A model generated the notes under the pieces. It was not told the DNA's origin and searched no databases. It was given only the letters and a program-made list of their open reading frames with translations. Shown here in pieces: positions 50,336-60,138 of a stretch of 64,000 nt of DNA. The DNA comes from Flavobacterium haoranii. Lineage in GTDB: Bacteria; Bacteroidota; Bacteroidia; Flavobacteriales; Flavobacteriaceae. Both the position numbers and the translations under genes were made by a program. The stretch spans positions 1,674,001 through 1,738,000 of the forward strand of contig NZ_CP045292.1 of the NCBI RefSeq assembly GCF_009363055.1. The letters run 5' to 3'. Within the stretch, counting starts at the first letter, position 1; each line of letters begins with the position of its first letter.

Positions 50336-51085
50336 ATGTTTGTAATTAGAATTTTAGAACAAACCGGAAAATATTTCATGATGCTCAAAGAGGTTTTTAA
50401 CCGACCGGTAAAATGGAGTGTTATGAGACAATTAATTTTTAAAGAAGTCGACGATTTAATTATCGATTCGCTAGGAATTGTATCGTTCATCTCATTTTTT
50501 GTGGGTGGAGTGGTTGCCATTCAAACTGCATTAAACTTAACCAATCCGTTAATTCCCAAATATTTAATTGGTTTTGCCACGAGGCAATCCGTAATATTAG
50601 AGTTTGCTCCTACTTTTATTTCCATTATTATGGCTGGTAAAATGGGGTCTTTTATTACTTCAAGTATTGGAACCATGCGTGTAACTGAGCAAATTGATGC
50701 TTTAGAAGTCATGGGTGTAAATGCTTTAAATTATTTAGTGTTTCCAAAATTAATAGCACTGTTACTTTTCCCATTTGTAATTGGACTGAGTATGTTTTTA
50801 GGAGTTGTAGGTGGTTATTTAGCTGCTGTTTACGGCGGTTTCGCTTCTAGCAATGAATTTATCACTGGAATTCAAGAAGACTTTATTCCTTTTCATATTA
50901 CTTATGCTTTTATCAAGACTGTTGTTTTTGCTATTATATTGGCAACGATTCCTTCTTTTCATGGTTTTTACATGAAAGGTGGAGCACTTGAAGTTGGTAA
51001 AGCAAGTACGATTTCCTTTGTTTGGACTTCAGTAGTGATTATTTTAATGAACTATATTTTAACCCAATTACTTTTGAGCAAATGA
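50336..51085 (+). CDS. mlaE: MlaE-type ABC transporter permease
   Basis: The protein has 249 aa with five to six transmembrane helices. The family motif ALEVMGVNALNYLVFPKLIA is visible (after EQID). It moves phospholipid between membranes with an MCE protein. Its stop overlaps the next ATG by 4 bp (ATGA). Confidence 0.93.
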   Translation: MFVIRILEQTGKYFMMLKEVFNRPVKWSVMRQLIFKEVDDLIIDSLGIVSFISFFVGGVVAIQTALNLTNPLIPKYLIGFATRQSVILEFAPTFISIIMAGKMGSFITSSIGTMRVTEQIDALEVMGVNALNYLVFPKLIALLLFPFVIGLSMFLGVVGGYLAAVYGGFASSNEFITGIQEDFIPFHITYAFIKTVVFAIILATIPSFHGFYMKGGALEVGKASTISFVWTSVVIILMNYILTQLLLSK

Positions 51086-51849
51086 TAGTAGTTAAAGATT
51101 TAGAAAAAACATTTGGCACTCAAAAAGTTTTAAAGGGTGTTTCAACTCGTTTTGAAGCTGGAGAAACAAGTTTAGTTATTGGACAAAGTGGTTCAGGAAA
51201 AACCGTATTCTTAAAATCTCTACTAGGAATTCACACACCTGAGAGCGGAACTATTTCTTTTGATGGACGTATTTATTCTACTATGTCGAAAGATGAAAAA
51301 CAAGATTTAAGAACCGAAATTGGAATGGTTTTTCAAGGAAGTGCACTTTTTGATAGTATGACTGTAGAAGAAAATGTTGGATTTCCTTTGAAGATGTTTT
51401 CTAAAAAAACTCCGAAAGAAATAAAAGAACGTGTCGATTTTGTTATTGAACGCGTTAATTTAGTAGATGCGCATCATAAAAAACCATCGGAAATTTCAGG
51501 TGGAATGCAAAAACGTGTGGCTATTGCTAGAGCCATTGTTAATAATCCTAAATATTTATTTTGTGATGAACCCAACTCGGGTTTAGATCCAAAAACAGCA
51601 ATTGTAATTGATAATTTAATTCAAGAAATTACGAAAGAATACAACATTACTACAGTTATTAACACGCACGATATGAACTCGGTAATGGAAATTGGCGAGA
51701 AAATTGTGTTCTTGAAAAATGGATTATTAGAATGGGAAGGTTCGAACAAAGAAATCTTTAAAACCGACAATGAAGCAGTAACCGATTTCGTTTATTCTTC
51801 CGAATTATTTAAACGAGTAAGAAAAATGTATCTTGAAGATGATAAATAA
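51082..51849 (+). CDS. mlaF: MlaF-type ABC transporter ATP-binding protein
   Basis: The protein has 255 aa from ATG 51082, the overlap with mlaE; the longer frame from 51022 lies inside mlaE. Walker A GQSGSGKTV, signature SGGMQKRVAIARAI, Walker B FCDEPNSGLDP. The DEPNSGLDP variant is common in this family in Bacteroidota. No MCE gene follows in this window. Confidence 0.95.
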   Translation: MIVVKDLEKTFGTQKVLKGVSTRFEAGETSLVIGQSGSGKTVFLKSLLGIHTPESGTISFDGRIYSTMSKDEKQDLRTEIGMVFQGSALFDSMTVEENVGFPLKMFSKKTPKEIKERVDFVIERVNLVDAHHKKPSEISGGMQKRVAIARAIVNNPKYLFCDEPNSGLDPKTAIVIDNLIQEITKEYNITTVINTHDMNSVMEIGEKIVFLKNGLLEWEGSNKEIFKTDNEAVTDFVYSSELFKRVRKMYLEDDK

Positions 51850-51854
51850 CACCG

Positions 51855-51953
51855 TTTTTTGTCACTCCTAATGAAATGAGGAGTCTTATAATCAAATAAT
51901 GAGATTTAGCTACGCTGAACTTCCGTTTCTCGACTACGCTCGAAATGACAATA
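51855..51953. repeat. second palindromic intergenic element
   Basis: The ends are TTGTCA (near 51859) and TCGAAATGACAA (51940-51951). A hairpin ACTCCT/AGGAGT lies inside. Related to 45266-45347. Confidence 0.6.
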
Positions 51954-51958
51954 AATAA

Positions 51959-53341
51959 CTATTCTGATTTTACAACCACTTTTTGATTTTTAAGTTTAGA
52001 TTGTAACCATTTTTTATATTTAGCGACTTCTTCTGCTATAATTTTATTAGAAACCTCTTTTTTAAATTTAATTACAAAATGCGGAACTGTATCGATGCTT
52101 TTAAAATTGGTATGTAAAATATTATAATACGAAACTTCTTCTATATTATCATTTAAACTTTGAATTTCGTTTGCAACATCGACAAAAGAAACGGTTGAAC
52201 CATTACTTAATTTATTCTTTAAATCTAAAATTTCTTTATCCTTTAAAAGCAATTGCTCTTCTTTTTGAGACAACAATTGTTGCGTTGTTAAATATGAATT
52301 TTCGATTTCTGAAAGTCGAGACAATGTTTTTTGATTCTGTAAATCTTGAACACAATGAATGATGGTATTATCGTACCCAAAGTCTTTCATTTTCTTCTCT
52401 AATTTCTCAATTTCGCTACGCTCTAAATTGGTTCCCAAAACAGCAAAACTCACTTTCTGTTTTGAAAAATCTTTTTGAATATCGAAAACTCCAATTCCCT
52501 TTTCATCTTTTAATTCAGCCAGAACTAAATCTACTTTTTGTTCAAAATCTGACTTTTTATACAATTGATAAAAGAAATAAACACTCGGAATAAAAATTGC
52601 CAATGCTATAAAAGTTAATATTTGCGAAATACGTTTTTTTCTTTGAACATCGGCATATTCTTTTAATGGAAAACGCAAAAACTTAACCACCAAATAGGTA
52701 GCTGTTGCGATAAAGATAGTATTGATTGTAAATAAAAATAATGCGCCTCCAAAGAAATTCCATTTCCCCGTTGCTAAACCATAACCTGCTGTACAAAGCG
52801 GTGGCATTAGTGCAGTTGCAATAGCTACTCCTGCTAGAGTGTTTGTCGATTTATTTCTTCTACTTAAAGCTACAATTAAAGCTAAACCACCAGAAAGTGC
52901 TATAATAATATCAAGCACATTTGGAGAAGTTCTTGCAATTAATTCTGGTGTTTCATTTTGGAACATTGGCACACTAAAAAACAAAAACGATGTTACCAAA
53001 CTCAAAACAACCATTACTCCAAAATTCTTTAACGACTTTCTAAGTAAATCTAAATCGTAGATACCTAATGACAGTCCCATTCCTAAAATAGGTCCCATTA
53101 AAGGCGAAATTAACATGGCTCCAATTACAACTGCGGTAGAACTTGTATTTAAACCTGTAGATGCAATTAAAATTGAAAAAATTAAAACCCAAGCGTTTTG
53201 ACCTTTCATGTCAACACCAGCTTTAATATCGTCTATAGTAGCATTTCTATCAGTATCGTTATAGATATCAAATATTTCTTCTAAAAACTTTTTAAAACTC
53301 GCAACAGATTGGCTAAAAGTACTTTTGTTTTCGTCTTGCAT
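51959..53341 (-). CDS. DUF389 family membrane protein
   Basis: The protein has 460 aa. Six or so helices occur in the first 240 residues, with the family motif TAVVIGAMLISPLMGPILG. A C-terminal soluble part is long and charged, including a coiled coil (ENSYLTTQQLLSQKEEQLL). Function of the family is unknown. It starts 1 bp after the stop of manC. Confidence 0.88.
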   Translation of the reverse strand: MQDENKSTFSQSVASFKKFLEEIFDIYNDTDRNATIDDIKAGVDMKGQNAWVLIFSILIASTGLNTSSTAVVIGAMLISPLMGPILGMGLSLGIYDLDLLRKSLKNFGVMVVLSLVTSFLFFSVPMFQNETPELIARTSPNVLDIIIALSGGLALIVALSRRNKSTNTLAGVAIATALMPPLCTAGYGLATGKWNFFGGALFLFTINTIFIATATYLVVKFLRFPLKEYADVQRKKRISQILTFIALAIFIPSVYFFYQLYKKSDFEQKVDLVLAELKDEKGIGVFDIQKDFSKQKVSFAVLGTNLERSEIEKLEKKMKDFGYDNTIIHCVQDLQNQKTLSRLSEIENSYLTTQQLLSQKEEQLLLKDKEILDLKNKLSNGSTVSFVDVANEIQSLNDNIEEVSYYNILHTNFKSIDTVPHFVIKFKKEVSNKIIAEEVAKYKKWLQSKLKNQKVVVKSE

Positions 53342-53342
53342 A

Positions 53343-54398
53343 TTATTTTATTTTTCCGACAATTTTTTTAATGTCTTGTTCTTTACTTTTTGGATAAATT
53401 AAAAGTGTATCATCTTTATCTACAATAATATAATCGTCTAAACCATCAATAACTACCAATTTCTTCCCTTCTGCACGAATAATATTATTTGAAGCATTTT
53501 CTAAAAGAACTCTGGCATTTACAACAGCATTATTATTTTCGTCTTTATCTAATTTTTCGTGTAATGAACCCCAAGTTCCTAAATCGTTCCAATCGAAAGT
53601 TGCAGGAAGAACAAAAACATTATGTGCTTTTTCTAAAATTGCATAATCAACTGAAATATTTTCGGCCAAAGGATAATTTTCTTTAATAAACTGTGTTTCG
53701 TTTGTAGTGTTATAAACATCATATCCTTGCATAAAATGATCGTACATAACTGGTTGAAATTCTTGAAACGCATTCAAAACCGATTTTACACTCCAAACAA
53801 AAATACCCGCATTCCATAAAAAGTTACGACTTTGAATAAACTTACGAGCTGTTGCATAATCAGGCTTTTCTCTAAATTGTTTTACCTTTTTAATGGGTCT
53901 CGAATCTAATTTATCATACTCGATATAACCATAACCTGTATTTGGGAATGTTGGAAGAATTCCTAGAGTCATTAAGTTATCTTCTCTTTCGCAAAAATCA
54001 AAAGCGTGTTGTAAGTTGGCACAAAACTGAACCTCATCTTCTATCCAATGGTCAGATGGCGCCACAACCATAACAGCATCTGGATTTTCCTTTTTTATCT
54101 TTAAAGAAGCATATAAAATACAAGGCGCTGTATTTCGCATTGCAGGCTCTAAAATGATTTGCTCTTGTTTTACCATTGGTAATTGTTCCAAAACAATATC
54201 ATTATAAACCTCATTTGTTAAAATAAGAATATTCTCTTTTGGAATAATTTGAGAAAGCCTTGTAAAAGTTTTCTGAATTAAAGTATCACCTGTTCCAAGC
54301 ATATCATGAAATTGCTTAGGAAAATCGGTTGTACTAACTGGCCAAAAACGAGAACCAACTCCGCCAGCCATAATTATGGCATAATAATTTTTATTCAT
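53343..54398 (-). CDS. manC: mannose-1-phosphate guanylyltransferase
   Basis: The protein has 351 aa. The nucleotidyltransferase signature is IMAGGVGSRFWPVSTTDFPKQF and the active site contains PSDHWI, ENISVDYAILEKA. It makes GDP-mannose for glycans. It is translated from an operon with sprT-like upstream (4-bp gap). Confidence 0.94.
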   Translation of the reverse strand: MNKNYYAIIMAGGVGSRFWPVSTTDFPKQFHDMLGTGDTLIQKTFTRLSQIIPKENILILTNEVYNDIVLEQLPMVKQEQIILEPAMRNTAPCILYASLKIKKENPDAVMVVAPSDHWIEDEVQFCANLQHAFDFCEREDNLMTLGILPTFPNTGYGYIEYDKLDSRPIKKVKQFREKPDYATARKFIQSRNFLWNAGIFVWSVKSVLNAFQEFQPVMYDHFMQGYDVYNTTNETQFIKENYPLAENISVDYAILEKAHNVFVLPATFDWNDLGTWGSLHEKLDKDENNNAVVNARVLLENASNNIIRAEGKKLVVIDGLDDYIIVDKDDTLLIYPKSKEQDIKKIVGKIK

Positions 54399-54402
54399 AC
54401 AA

Positions 54403-55005
54403 TTAACTTGGTAATAATTCTACTTCAGCATTAGGCTGAAATAAATAAACTCTTCCAGATTGCAACTCAATACATTCGTATCGTTTCACTCGTAAAGCAA
54501 TTTTTTTAAAAACTTTCCCGTTGTGAATACGAAATTTGGCTCCAATTGGTATTTCAAAGATATAATTTTTTATTCTTTCTTTATCATCATACTCCTTTAA
54601 AGCTACAGATAACAAAGCATCTGTATCGCTACTCGCAGATGGATTTCTAAAATGTCGGGCAATTAAAGGTAATACTTTATTAGGAAAAATTTCGGGGCGA
54701 ATAAAAGGCACCATCAATTGTTGGAAAGTATATTTCCATTCTTTTCCATGAGGTTTAATATTTCTACCAAACTTTTCAAAAGCGACTAAATGAGCAATCT
54801 CATGAACTAGCGTCATTAAAAATCGGTATTTATTTAAACTTGCATTGACTGTAATTAAATGATAGCCTTGAGCATCTTTTCGATAATCGCCATGACGCGT
54901 ATGTCTTTCACTAACAATTTTAAGATGCACGTGATTAGCTTTGATTAATTCAAAGCAAGGTTGAACAGCGTGTTCAGGAAGGTATTTTTGGAGGATTGTT
55001 ATCAA
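54403..55005 (-). CDS. SprT-like zinc metalloprotein
   Basis: The protein is about 200 aa from TTG 55005, where family similarity begins (ITILQKYLPEHAVQPCF). The frame extends upstream to 55080, but those 25 residues come from a palindromic repeat (see 55033-55098), so I do not count them. The zinc motif is HEIAHLVAF. C-terminal part carries a GAKFRIHNGKVFKKI segment. SprT-like proteins are proteases or DNA-repair factors; the role here is open. Confidence 0.75.
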   Translation of the reverse strand: MITILQKYLPEHAVQPCFELIKANHVHLKIVSERHTRHGDYRKDAQGYHLITVNASLNKYRFLMTLVHEIAHLVAFEKFGRNIKPHGKEWKYTFQQLMVPFIRPEIFPNKVLPLIARHFRNPSASSDTDALLSVALKEYDDKERIKNYIFEIPIGAKFRIHNGKVFKKIALRVKRYECIELQSGRVYLFQPNAEVELLPS

Positions 55006-55032
55006 TTTCTTGTTCTCGATATATTTTTTGCT

Positions 55033-55098
55033 CGTCAGTTCGAGTTTTTTCTGAAAGAAAAAGTATCGAGAATCGAGCAAAAAACACTCGAACTGACG
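55033..55098. repeat. palindromic repeat between sprT-like and SDR genes
   Basis: Arms CGTCAGTTCGAGT (55033-55045) and ACTCGAACTGACG (55086-55098), 13 bp, perfect. It is read as the N-terminal extension of the sprT frame. Confidence 0.75.
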
Positions 55099-55115
55099 AA
55101 ATAGAATAATTAAAA

Positions 55116-55802
55116 CTACGGAGTAGTTGAACTTACTTGTAAAACTTTGCCGTTGTAATACTTATTTCCGTTTAAACTAAAATCGAAAATATAATTTGCC
55201 ATTTCTTTTGCCGATAAAGGTGCTTCATAACCCGGAAAAGCTTCTTGAAGCATTTCTGTATTAACTGCTCCTAACGCTAAGACATTAAAAGCAATTCCGC
55301 TTTCTTTATACTCTTCAGCTAATAATTCAAATAGTGTAATTACAGCTCCCTTACTAGAAGAGTAAGCCGCTAAACCTGGAAATTTCATACTTCCTTGTAT
55401 GCCACCCATCGAACTTATTGTTACGACATGACTTCCTTTTTTCATAAATGGAATGCAAACTTGTGTTAGCGCTGCAACTGCAAAAACGTTCACTTTATAA
55501 ACTTGTTCAAAATCGCTAGTGGTTAATTGTTCAAATGGTTTATTGACTAACAATCCAGCATTGTTTATTAATACATCGACTTTATTGCTCCAAGAATCTT
55601 TTACAAACTTTTCAACTTGTTCCATTTCATTTTCATCAGAAATATCTATAGACAAACAAGTTATATTTGAATGCTCCATTAAGCTTTTTGGCATTTTACG
55701 GGAAATTGCCAATACTTGATGTCCAGCATCGGCAAATTGTAAAGCTAATTCGAAACCTATACCTCTTGAAGTTCCTGTAATAATAATGTTTTTATTTTCC
55801 AT
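55116..55802 (-). CDS. short-chain dehydrogenase/reductase
   Basis: The protein has 228 aa. NAD(P)-binding TGTSRGIGFELA, NNAGLL, catalytic Ser in ISSMGG and YSSSK. The substrate is unknown. It overlaps the M28 gene by 11 bp. Confidence 0.93.
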   Translation of the reverse strand: MENKNIIITGTSRGIGFELALQFADAGHQVLAISRKMPKSLMEHSNITCLSIDISDENEMEQVEKFVKDSWSNKVDVLINNAGLLVNKPFEQLTTSDFEQVYKVNVFAVAALTQVCIPFMKKGSHVVTISSMGGIQGSMKFPGLAAYSSSKGAVITLFELLAEEYKESGIAFNVLALGAVNTEMLQEAFPGYEAPLSAKEMANYIFDFSLNGNKYYNGKVLQVSSTTP

Positions 55803-56765
55803 TTAGTTCAATCTCTTTAGTTGGTGCATTCATCATTTGTTCCAAAACAGGAATCATTTTATTAACTACTTTTGCCATATGTTCTGGCTTCATTAATTCG
55901 AACTCATCATCAGGTTGATGGTAAAATTCAAAGTTTTCAAAATCAAATGTTGAAACCGTTTGAGCCGGCACATTAAATTCTGTATAAAATGGATAATTAT
56001 CTGAGGCTCTAAATAATTGATATTGGGTTTGCATTGGAATATATCCAACTAAATTTTCGCCTGCAATCTCATTTATTTTCGAAGCCATGTTACTTTTTCC
56101 GAATCCTGTAATATACATTAACATATCTGTTCTTTTCATTGGTACACCAATCATTTCAAAATTGAACATGAAATACAAATCCATTTTTTATCATGAAGTT
56201 TTTTCGCCAAATGTTTTGAACCCAACAATCCTTTTTCTTCTGCCGAAAAGAAAACAAACAACAAACTTCTTTTATTTCCTTTATTCTTTCCAAAATATTT
56301 GATTAACTCAGTAACTGCTGTAGAACCCGAAGCATTATCATTTGCTCCATTTCCAATATCATCTCCGTTAACCGCTTTAATTCTACCAATATGATCGTAA
56401 TGCGCACCAATGATTACAAATTCATTTTTTAAATTTGGATCATTTCCTTCTAAATATCCTACAATATTATAAGCGGGTTTGTCAAAATTAGATAAAGTAT
56501 CGCGATAAGTCTTAAAATAAGGTTTTACTCCATTTTTCTTCATTAAATCTTCTAAGAAAGCTGCCGCTTTTTCAATCCCTTCACTCCCGGTATCTCTTCC
56601 TTCTAATTCATCTGAAGCTAAATAAAATAATGTCTTACCCACACTTTCAGATGTAGAAAAAGTTACAGAACTAGACCTTGATTGATTAGAAGTATCATTT
56701 TGAACTTGTACTGATCTACAAGACGTGATTAATAGAGCTATTAAAATTAATTGAATAAATTTCAT
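55792..56765 (-). CDS. M28 family aminopeptidase lipoprotein, frame broken at T6
   Basis: The full gene would be 324 aa. A lipobox (LLITSC) is followed by ligands GAHYDHIG, GANDNASG and FSAEEKGLLGS. The break is at 56184-56189; the added base joins KLHDKK to MDLYFMFNFEMIG. The C-terminal part ends KEIELNGK. Without repair the last part of the active domain is lost. Confidence 0.88.
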
Positions 56766-56784
56766 GTAATGAGTTTTTGTAAAA

Positions 56785-56813
56785 ATAAAAAAATCCCAAC
56801 AATTGTTGGGATT
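56785..56813 (-). terminator. terminator of the pdhA-pdhC operon
   Basis: AATCCCAAC/GTTGGGATT stem with a T-rich tail on minus (A run at 56785-56793 on plus). Confidence 0.85.
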
Positions 56814-56836
56814 CTCTATATAAATATTAACTTTTA

Positions 56837-58450
56837 TTACGCTAACATAGTTACTGGATTTTCCATAAACGCTTTTAACGTTTGTAAGAATTGAGCTCCA
56901 GTAGCTCCATCAACCGTTCTATGATCACAAGCTAAAGTAACTGTCATAGTATTACCTACTACAATTTGACCATTTTTAACTACTGGTTTTTCAATAATTG
57001 CTCCAACAGATAAAATTGCTGAATTAGGCTGATTAATAATTGATGTAAATGATTGAATACCAAACATTCCTAAGTTAGAAATTGTAAAAGTACTTCCTTC
57101 CATTTCAGCTGGTTGAATTTTCTTAGCTTTAGCTCTTCCCGCCATATCTTTTACATTAGCTCCAATTTGAGACAAACTCATAGCATCAGTAAATTTCAAC
57201 ACAGGAACCACTAATCCATCTTCAACGGCTACTGCTACACCAATATTTACATGGTGATTTAAAACCATCGCATCTTCTCTCCATTGAGAGTTAACTTGTG
57301 GATGTTTCTTTAATGCCATGGCACAAGCTTTAATAACCATATCGTTGAAAGAAACTTTAGTATCTGGTAACGAATTAATCATTCCACGAGAAGCAATTGC
57401 ATTATCCATATCTAACTCAATAGTTAGATAATAATGTGGTGCAGTAAATTTAGATTCTGCTAAACGACGCGCAATAGTTTTACGCATTTGAGAATTTTTA
57501 ATTTCCTCTTGGAAAACTTCACCTGCAGGAACAAATGGTTTAACCGCAGCAACTGCTTGAGATGCTTCTGCAACCGCTTGAGCTGGAGTTGAAGTCGACG
57601 ATGGAGTAAAGTTCTCCACATCACTTTTTACAATTCTACCATTTTCACCACTTCCTTTTACTTGAGAAAGGTTAATTCCTTTTTCTTCAGCAATTTTCTT
57701 AGCTAAAGGAGAAGCAAAAATTCTTCCTCCTGTATTTGTATTTTGAACTGTTGCAGCAGACTCTTCTACTTTTACTTCAGTTTTAACTTCTTCTTTTTTA
57801 GATTCTTCAGATGAACCGTCAGCTTTATAATTAGCAACCACACCAGAAACATCAGTTCCTGCAGGCCCTAAAATAGCTAAAATAGTATCTACTGGAGCTG
57901 AACCTCCTTCTTCTACACCAATATACAATAATGTACCCGCGTTGAAAGATTCAAATTCCATTGTAGCTTTATCAGTTTCAATCTCTGCTAAAATATCTCC
58001 TTCTTTAATTGCGTCACCAACTTTCTTTAACCAAGTTGCAACTGTACCAGTAGTCATAGTATCACTTAAACGTGGCATTGTAACTACTTTTACTCCTTCA
58101 GGCATTTTAAATTCAGCAGTAGCAGCAACTTTTGGTTCTTCTTTAACTTCAGCTTTTGGCTCTTCAGTTGGAGCAGAAGCTCCTCCACTCAATAAAGCAG
58201 AAATATCTTCTCCTTCGTTACCAATAATTGCTAAAAGCGAATCAACTGGTGCAGATTGTCCCTCTTGAATACCAATATGTAATAAAGTTCCAGCATTGAA
58301 AGACTCAAACTCCATTGTAGCTTTATCAGTTTCAATTTCAGCTAAAATATCTCCTTCTTTTACTTTGTCGCCTACCTTTTTCAACCATGTTGCTACGGTA
58401 CCTTCTGTCATGGTATCGCTTAAACGAGGCATTGTAATAACTGTAGCCAT
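56837..58450 (-). CDS. pdhC: PdhC, dihydrolipoamide acetyltransferase (E2)
   Basis: The protein has 537 aa. Two lipoyl domains (1-80 and about 120-200), each with EIETDKATMEFESF (lipoylated Lys), an E3-binding domain (FASPLAKKIAEEKGINLSQV), and a catalytic domain with HRTVDG. Part of the pyruvate dehydrogenase complex. 5 bp after pdhA. Confidence 0.97.
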   Translation of the reverse strand: MATVITMPRLSDTMTEGTVATWLKKVGDKVKEGDILAEIETDKATMEFESFNAGTLLHIGIQEGQSAPVDSLLAIIGNEGEDISALLSGGASAPTEEPKAEVKEEPKVAATAEFKMPEGVKVVTMPRLSDTMTTGTVATWLKKVGDAIKEGDILAEIETDKATMEFESFNAGTLLYIGVEEGGSAPVDTILAILGPAGTDVSGVVANYKADGSSEESKKEEVKTEVKVEESAATVQNTNTGGRIFASPLAKKIAEEKGINLSQVKGSGENGRIVKSDVENFTPSSTSTPAQAVAEASQAVAAVKPFVPAGEVFQEEIKNSQMRKTIARRLAESKFTAPHYYLTIELDMDNAIASRGMINSLPDTKVSFNDMVIKACAMALKKHPQVNSQWREDAMVLNHHVNIGVAVAVEDGLVVPVLKFTDAMSLSQIGANVKDMAGRAKAKKIQPAEMEGSTFTISNLGMFGIQSFTSIINQPNSAILSVGAIIEKPVVKNGQIVVGNTMTVTLACDHRTVDGATGAQFLQTLKAFMENPVTMLA

Positions 58451-58455
58451 AATGC

Positions 58456-59454
58456 TTATAATTTATGAGGTAAAAATGGATAATTCTCTTGTTCGTATAC
58501 TACGTCATACATTACGCTTAAATCTGGATATGGAGATTCTTCAGCGAATTTCTCACATTCTGCAACTAAATCAGAAACTCTTTGATCCATAGCTTCAATT
58601 TCAGCTTCTGTTGCGTAATTATTCTCTTTGATAATATCTAGAACTTGAGTAATAGGGTCAATTTTTTTGTATTCTTCTACCTCTTCTTTTGTTCTGTAGT
58701 GTTGCGCATCTGACATAGAGTGACCTCTATAACGATACGTTTTCATTTCTAAGAAAGTTGGTCCATCTCCGCGACGTGCTCTTTCAATTGCTTCATGCAT
58801 AGCTTCAGCAACTTTAATTGGATTCATTCCATCAACTGGTCCACATGGCATTTCGTAACCTAAACCTAATTTCCAAATATCTGTATGGTTTGCAGTTCTT
58901 TCTACTGAAGTTCCCATTGCATAACCATTATTTTCAACGATAAAAACCACTGGTAATTTCCAGTTCATCGCCATATTGAAAGCTTCGTGTAAAGAACCTT
59001 GTCGTGCAGCACCATCACCAAAATAAGTTAAAGTAACTCCACCTGTTTCAAAATATTTATCAGCAAAAGCAATACCTGCTCCTAAAGGAATTTGACCACC
59101 AACGATACCGTGTCCACCATAAAATCCTTTTTCTTTAGAAAAAATATGCATAGAACCACCTAATCCTTGAGAAGTACCAGTTGCTTTACCTAAAAGTTCT
59201 GCCATTACTCTACGCGGATCTACACCCATACCAATTGGCTGTACGTGATTACGATAAGCAGTAATCATTTTATCTTTAGACAAATCCATAGCGTGTAAGG
59301 CACCCGCTAGAACAGCTTCTTGTCCATTATATAAATGAAGAAATCCTCTAACTTTTTGTTGGATATATAATGCAGCCAACTTGTCCTCGAATTTTCTCCA
59401 AAACTGCATTTCTTCATACCACTTTAGGTATACTTCTTTTGTGATTGGTTTCAT
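58456..59454 (-). CDS. pdhA: PdhA, pyruvate dehydrogenase E1 alpha
   Basis: The protein has 332 aa. The TPP motif GDGAARQGSLHEAFNMAMNW and the phosphorylation-loop region YRYRGHSMSDAQHYR are visible. The E1 beta gene is not next to it, as is common in flavobacteria. Operon with pdhC. Confidence 0.97.
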   Translation of the reverse strand: MKPITKEVYLKWYEEMQFWRKFEDKLAALYIQQKVRGFLHLYNGQEAVLAGALHAMDLSKDKMITAYRNHVQPIGMGVDPRRVMAELLGKATGTSQGLGGSMHIFSKEKGFYGGHGIVGGQIPLGAGIAFADKYFETGGVTLTYFGDGAARQGSLHEAFNMAMNWKLPVVFIVENNGYAMGTSVERTANHTDIWKLGLGYEMPCGPVDGMNPIKVAEAMHEAIERARRGDGPTFLEMKTYRYRGHSMSDAQHYRTKEEVEEYKKIDPITQVLDIIKENNYATEAEIEAMDQRVSDLVAECEKFAEESPYPDLSVMYDVVYEQENYPFLPHKL

Positions 59455-59504
59455 GTTTAGTTTGTTTTTTAAAAAAATTTTTTTTGCAAAAAATTTATAA
59501 TTAG

Positions 59505-59512
59505 CAAAAATA
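59505..59512 (-). promoter_or_regulatory. -7 promoter box of pdhA
   Basis: On minus TATTTTTG matches TAnnTTTG. A 12-bp inverted repeat (59521-59532, 59543-59554) lies just upstream; it may also end cdd. Confidence 0.4.
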
Positions 59513-59596
59513 CTACTTCAAAAAATATTGAAAAAATTAATCTTCAATATTTTTCCTGCTTTTTGTTAATTTTTATCAATTTTATCAACGAAATCG

Positions 59597-60079
59597 TTAT
59601 AGATAATTCTTGTCGAACAGTAACGGCAATAAATTCCTCAATGAATCACTCTTATATACCTCTCCTGTGCCTCCCATAAAATAAATTTCTATTGGAGTTT
59701 CTTGTTTAATTTCATACTCTGCAATAGATTGCCTGCAAGCTCCACAAGGTGGAATTGGTTTTGCTAATAATTGATCTTCAGGTGAGGCAGAAATAAACAA
59801 TTTTTTAAATCCAACATTTGGATAATTTGCACCTGCGTAAAAAATCGTAACACGCTCTGCACATAAACCTGAGGGATAAGCTGCATTTTCTTGATTTGAA
59901 CCTACCACAACTTCATTATTTTCTAGTAATAAAGCAGCCCCTACCTTAAATTTTGAGTAAGGTGCATAAGCTTGTTCTCTTGCCGAAATGGCTTTTTTCA
60001 TTAATTCTTTTTCAACCTCATTAAGTTCATCAATAGAACTATAAACGGTAAAATTTGCATTAACAGAAATTTGCTTCAT
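59597..60079 (-). CDS. cdd: cytidine deaminase
   Basis: The protein is 160 aa from ATG 60079. An in-frame start at 60100 lies in the porV terminator. Zinc motifs: LCAERV and PPCGACRQ. It deaminates cytidine to uridine. Located downstream of porV. Confidence 0.93.
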   Translation of the reverse strand: MKQISVNANFTVYSSIDELNEVEKELMKKAISAREQAYAPYSKFKVGAALLLENNEVVVGSNQENAAYPSGLCAERVTIFYAGANYPNVGFKKLFISASPEDQLLAKPIPPCGACRQSIAEYEIKQETPIEIYFMGGTGEVYKSDSLRNLLPLLFDKNYL

Positions 60080-60084
60080 ATTTA

Positions 60085-60119
60085 AGGAAAAAAAATCCAA
60101 ATTCTTTAGAATTTGGATT
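60085..60119 (-). terminator. terminator of porV
   Basis: AATCCAAATTC/GAATTTGGATT with loop TTTA (60094-60119) and a T run on minus. Confidence 0.87.
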
Positions 60120-60138
60120 CAGTTAAAGTTATACTTTT

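Noticed and set aside
57942..58592. Plus-strand frames with repeated sequence near pdhC
   Set aside because: They are the complement of the two lipoyl domains and are not genes.
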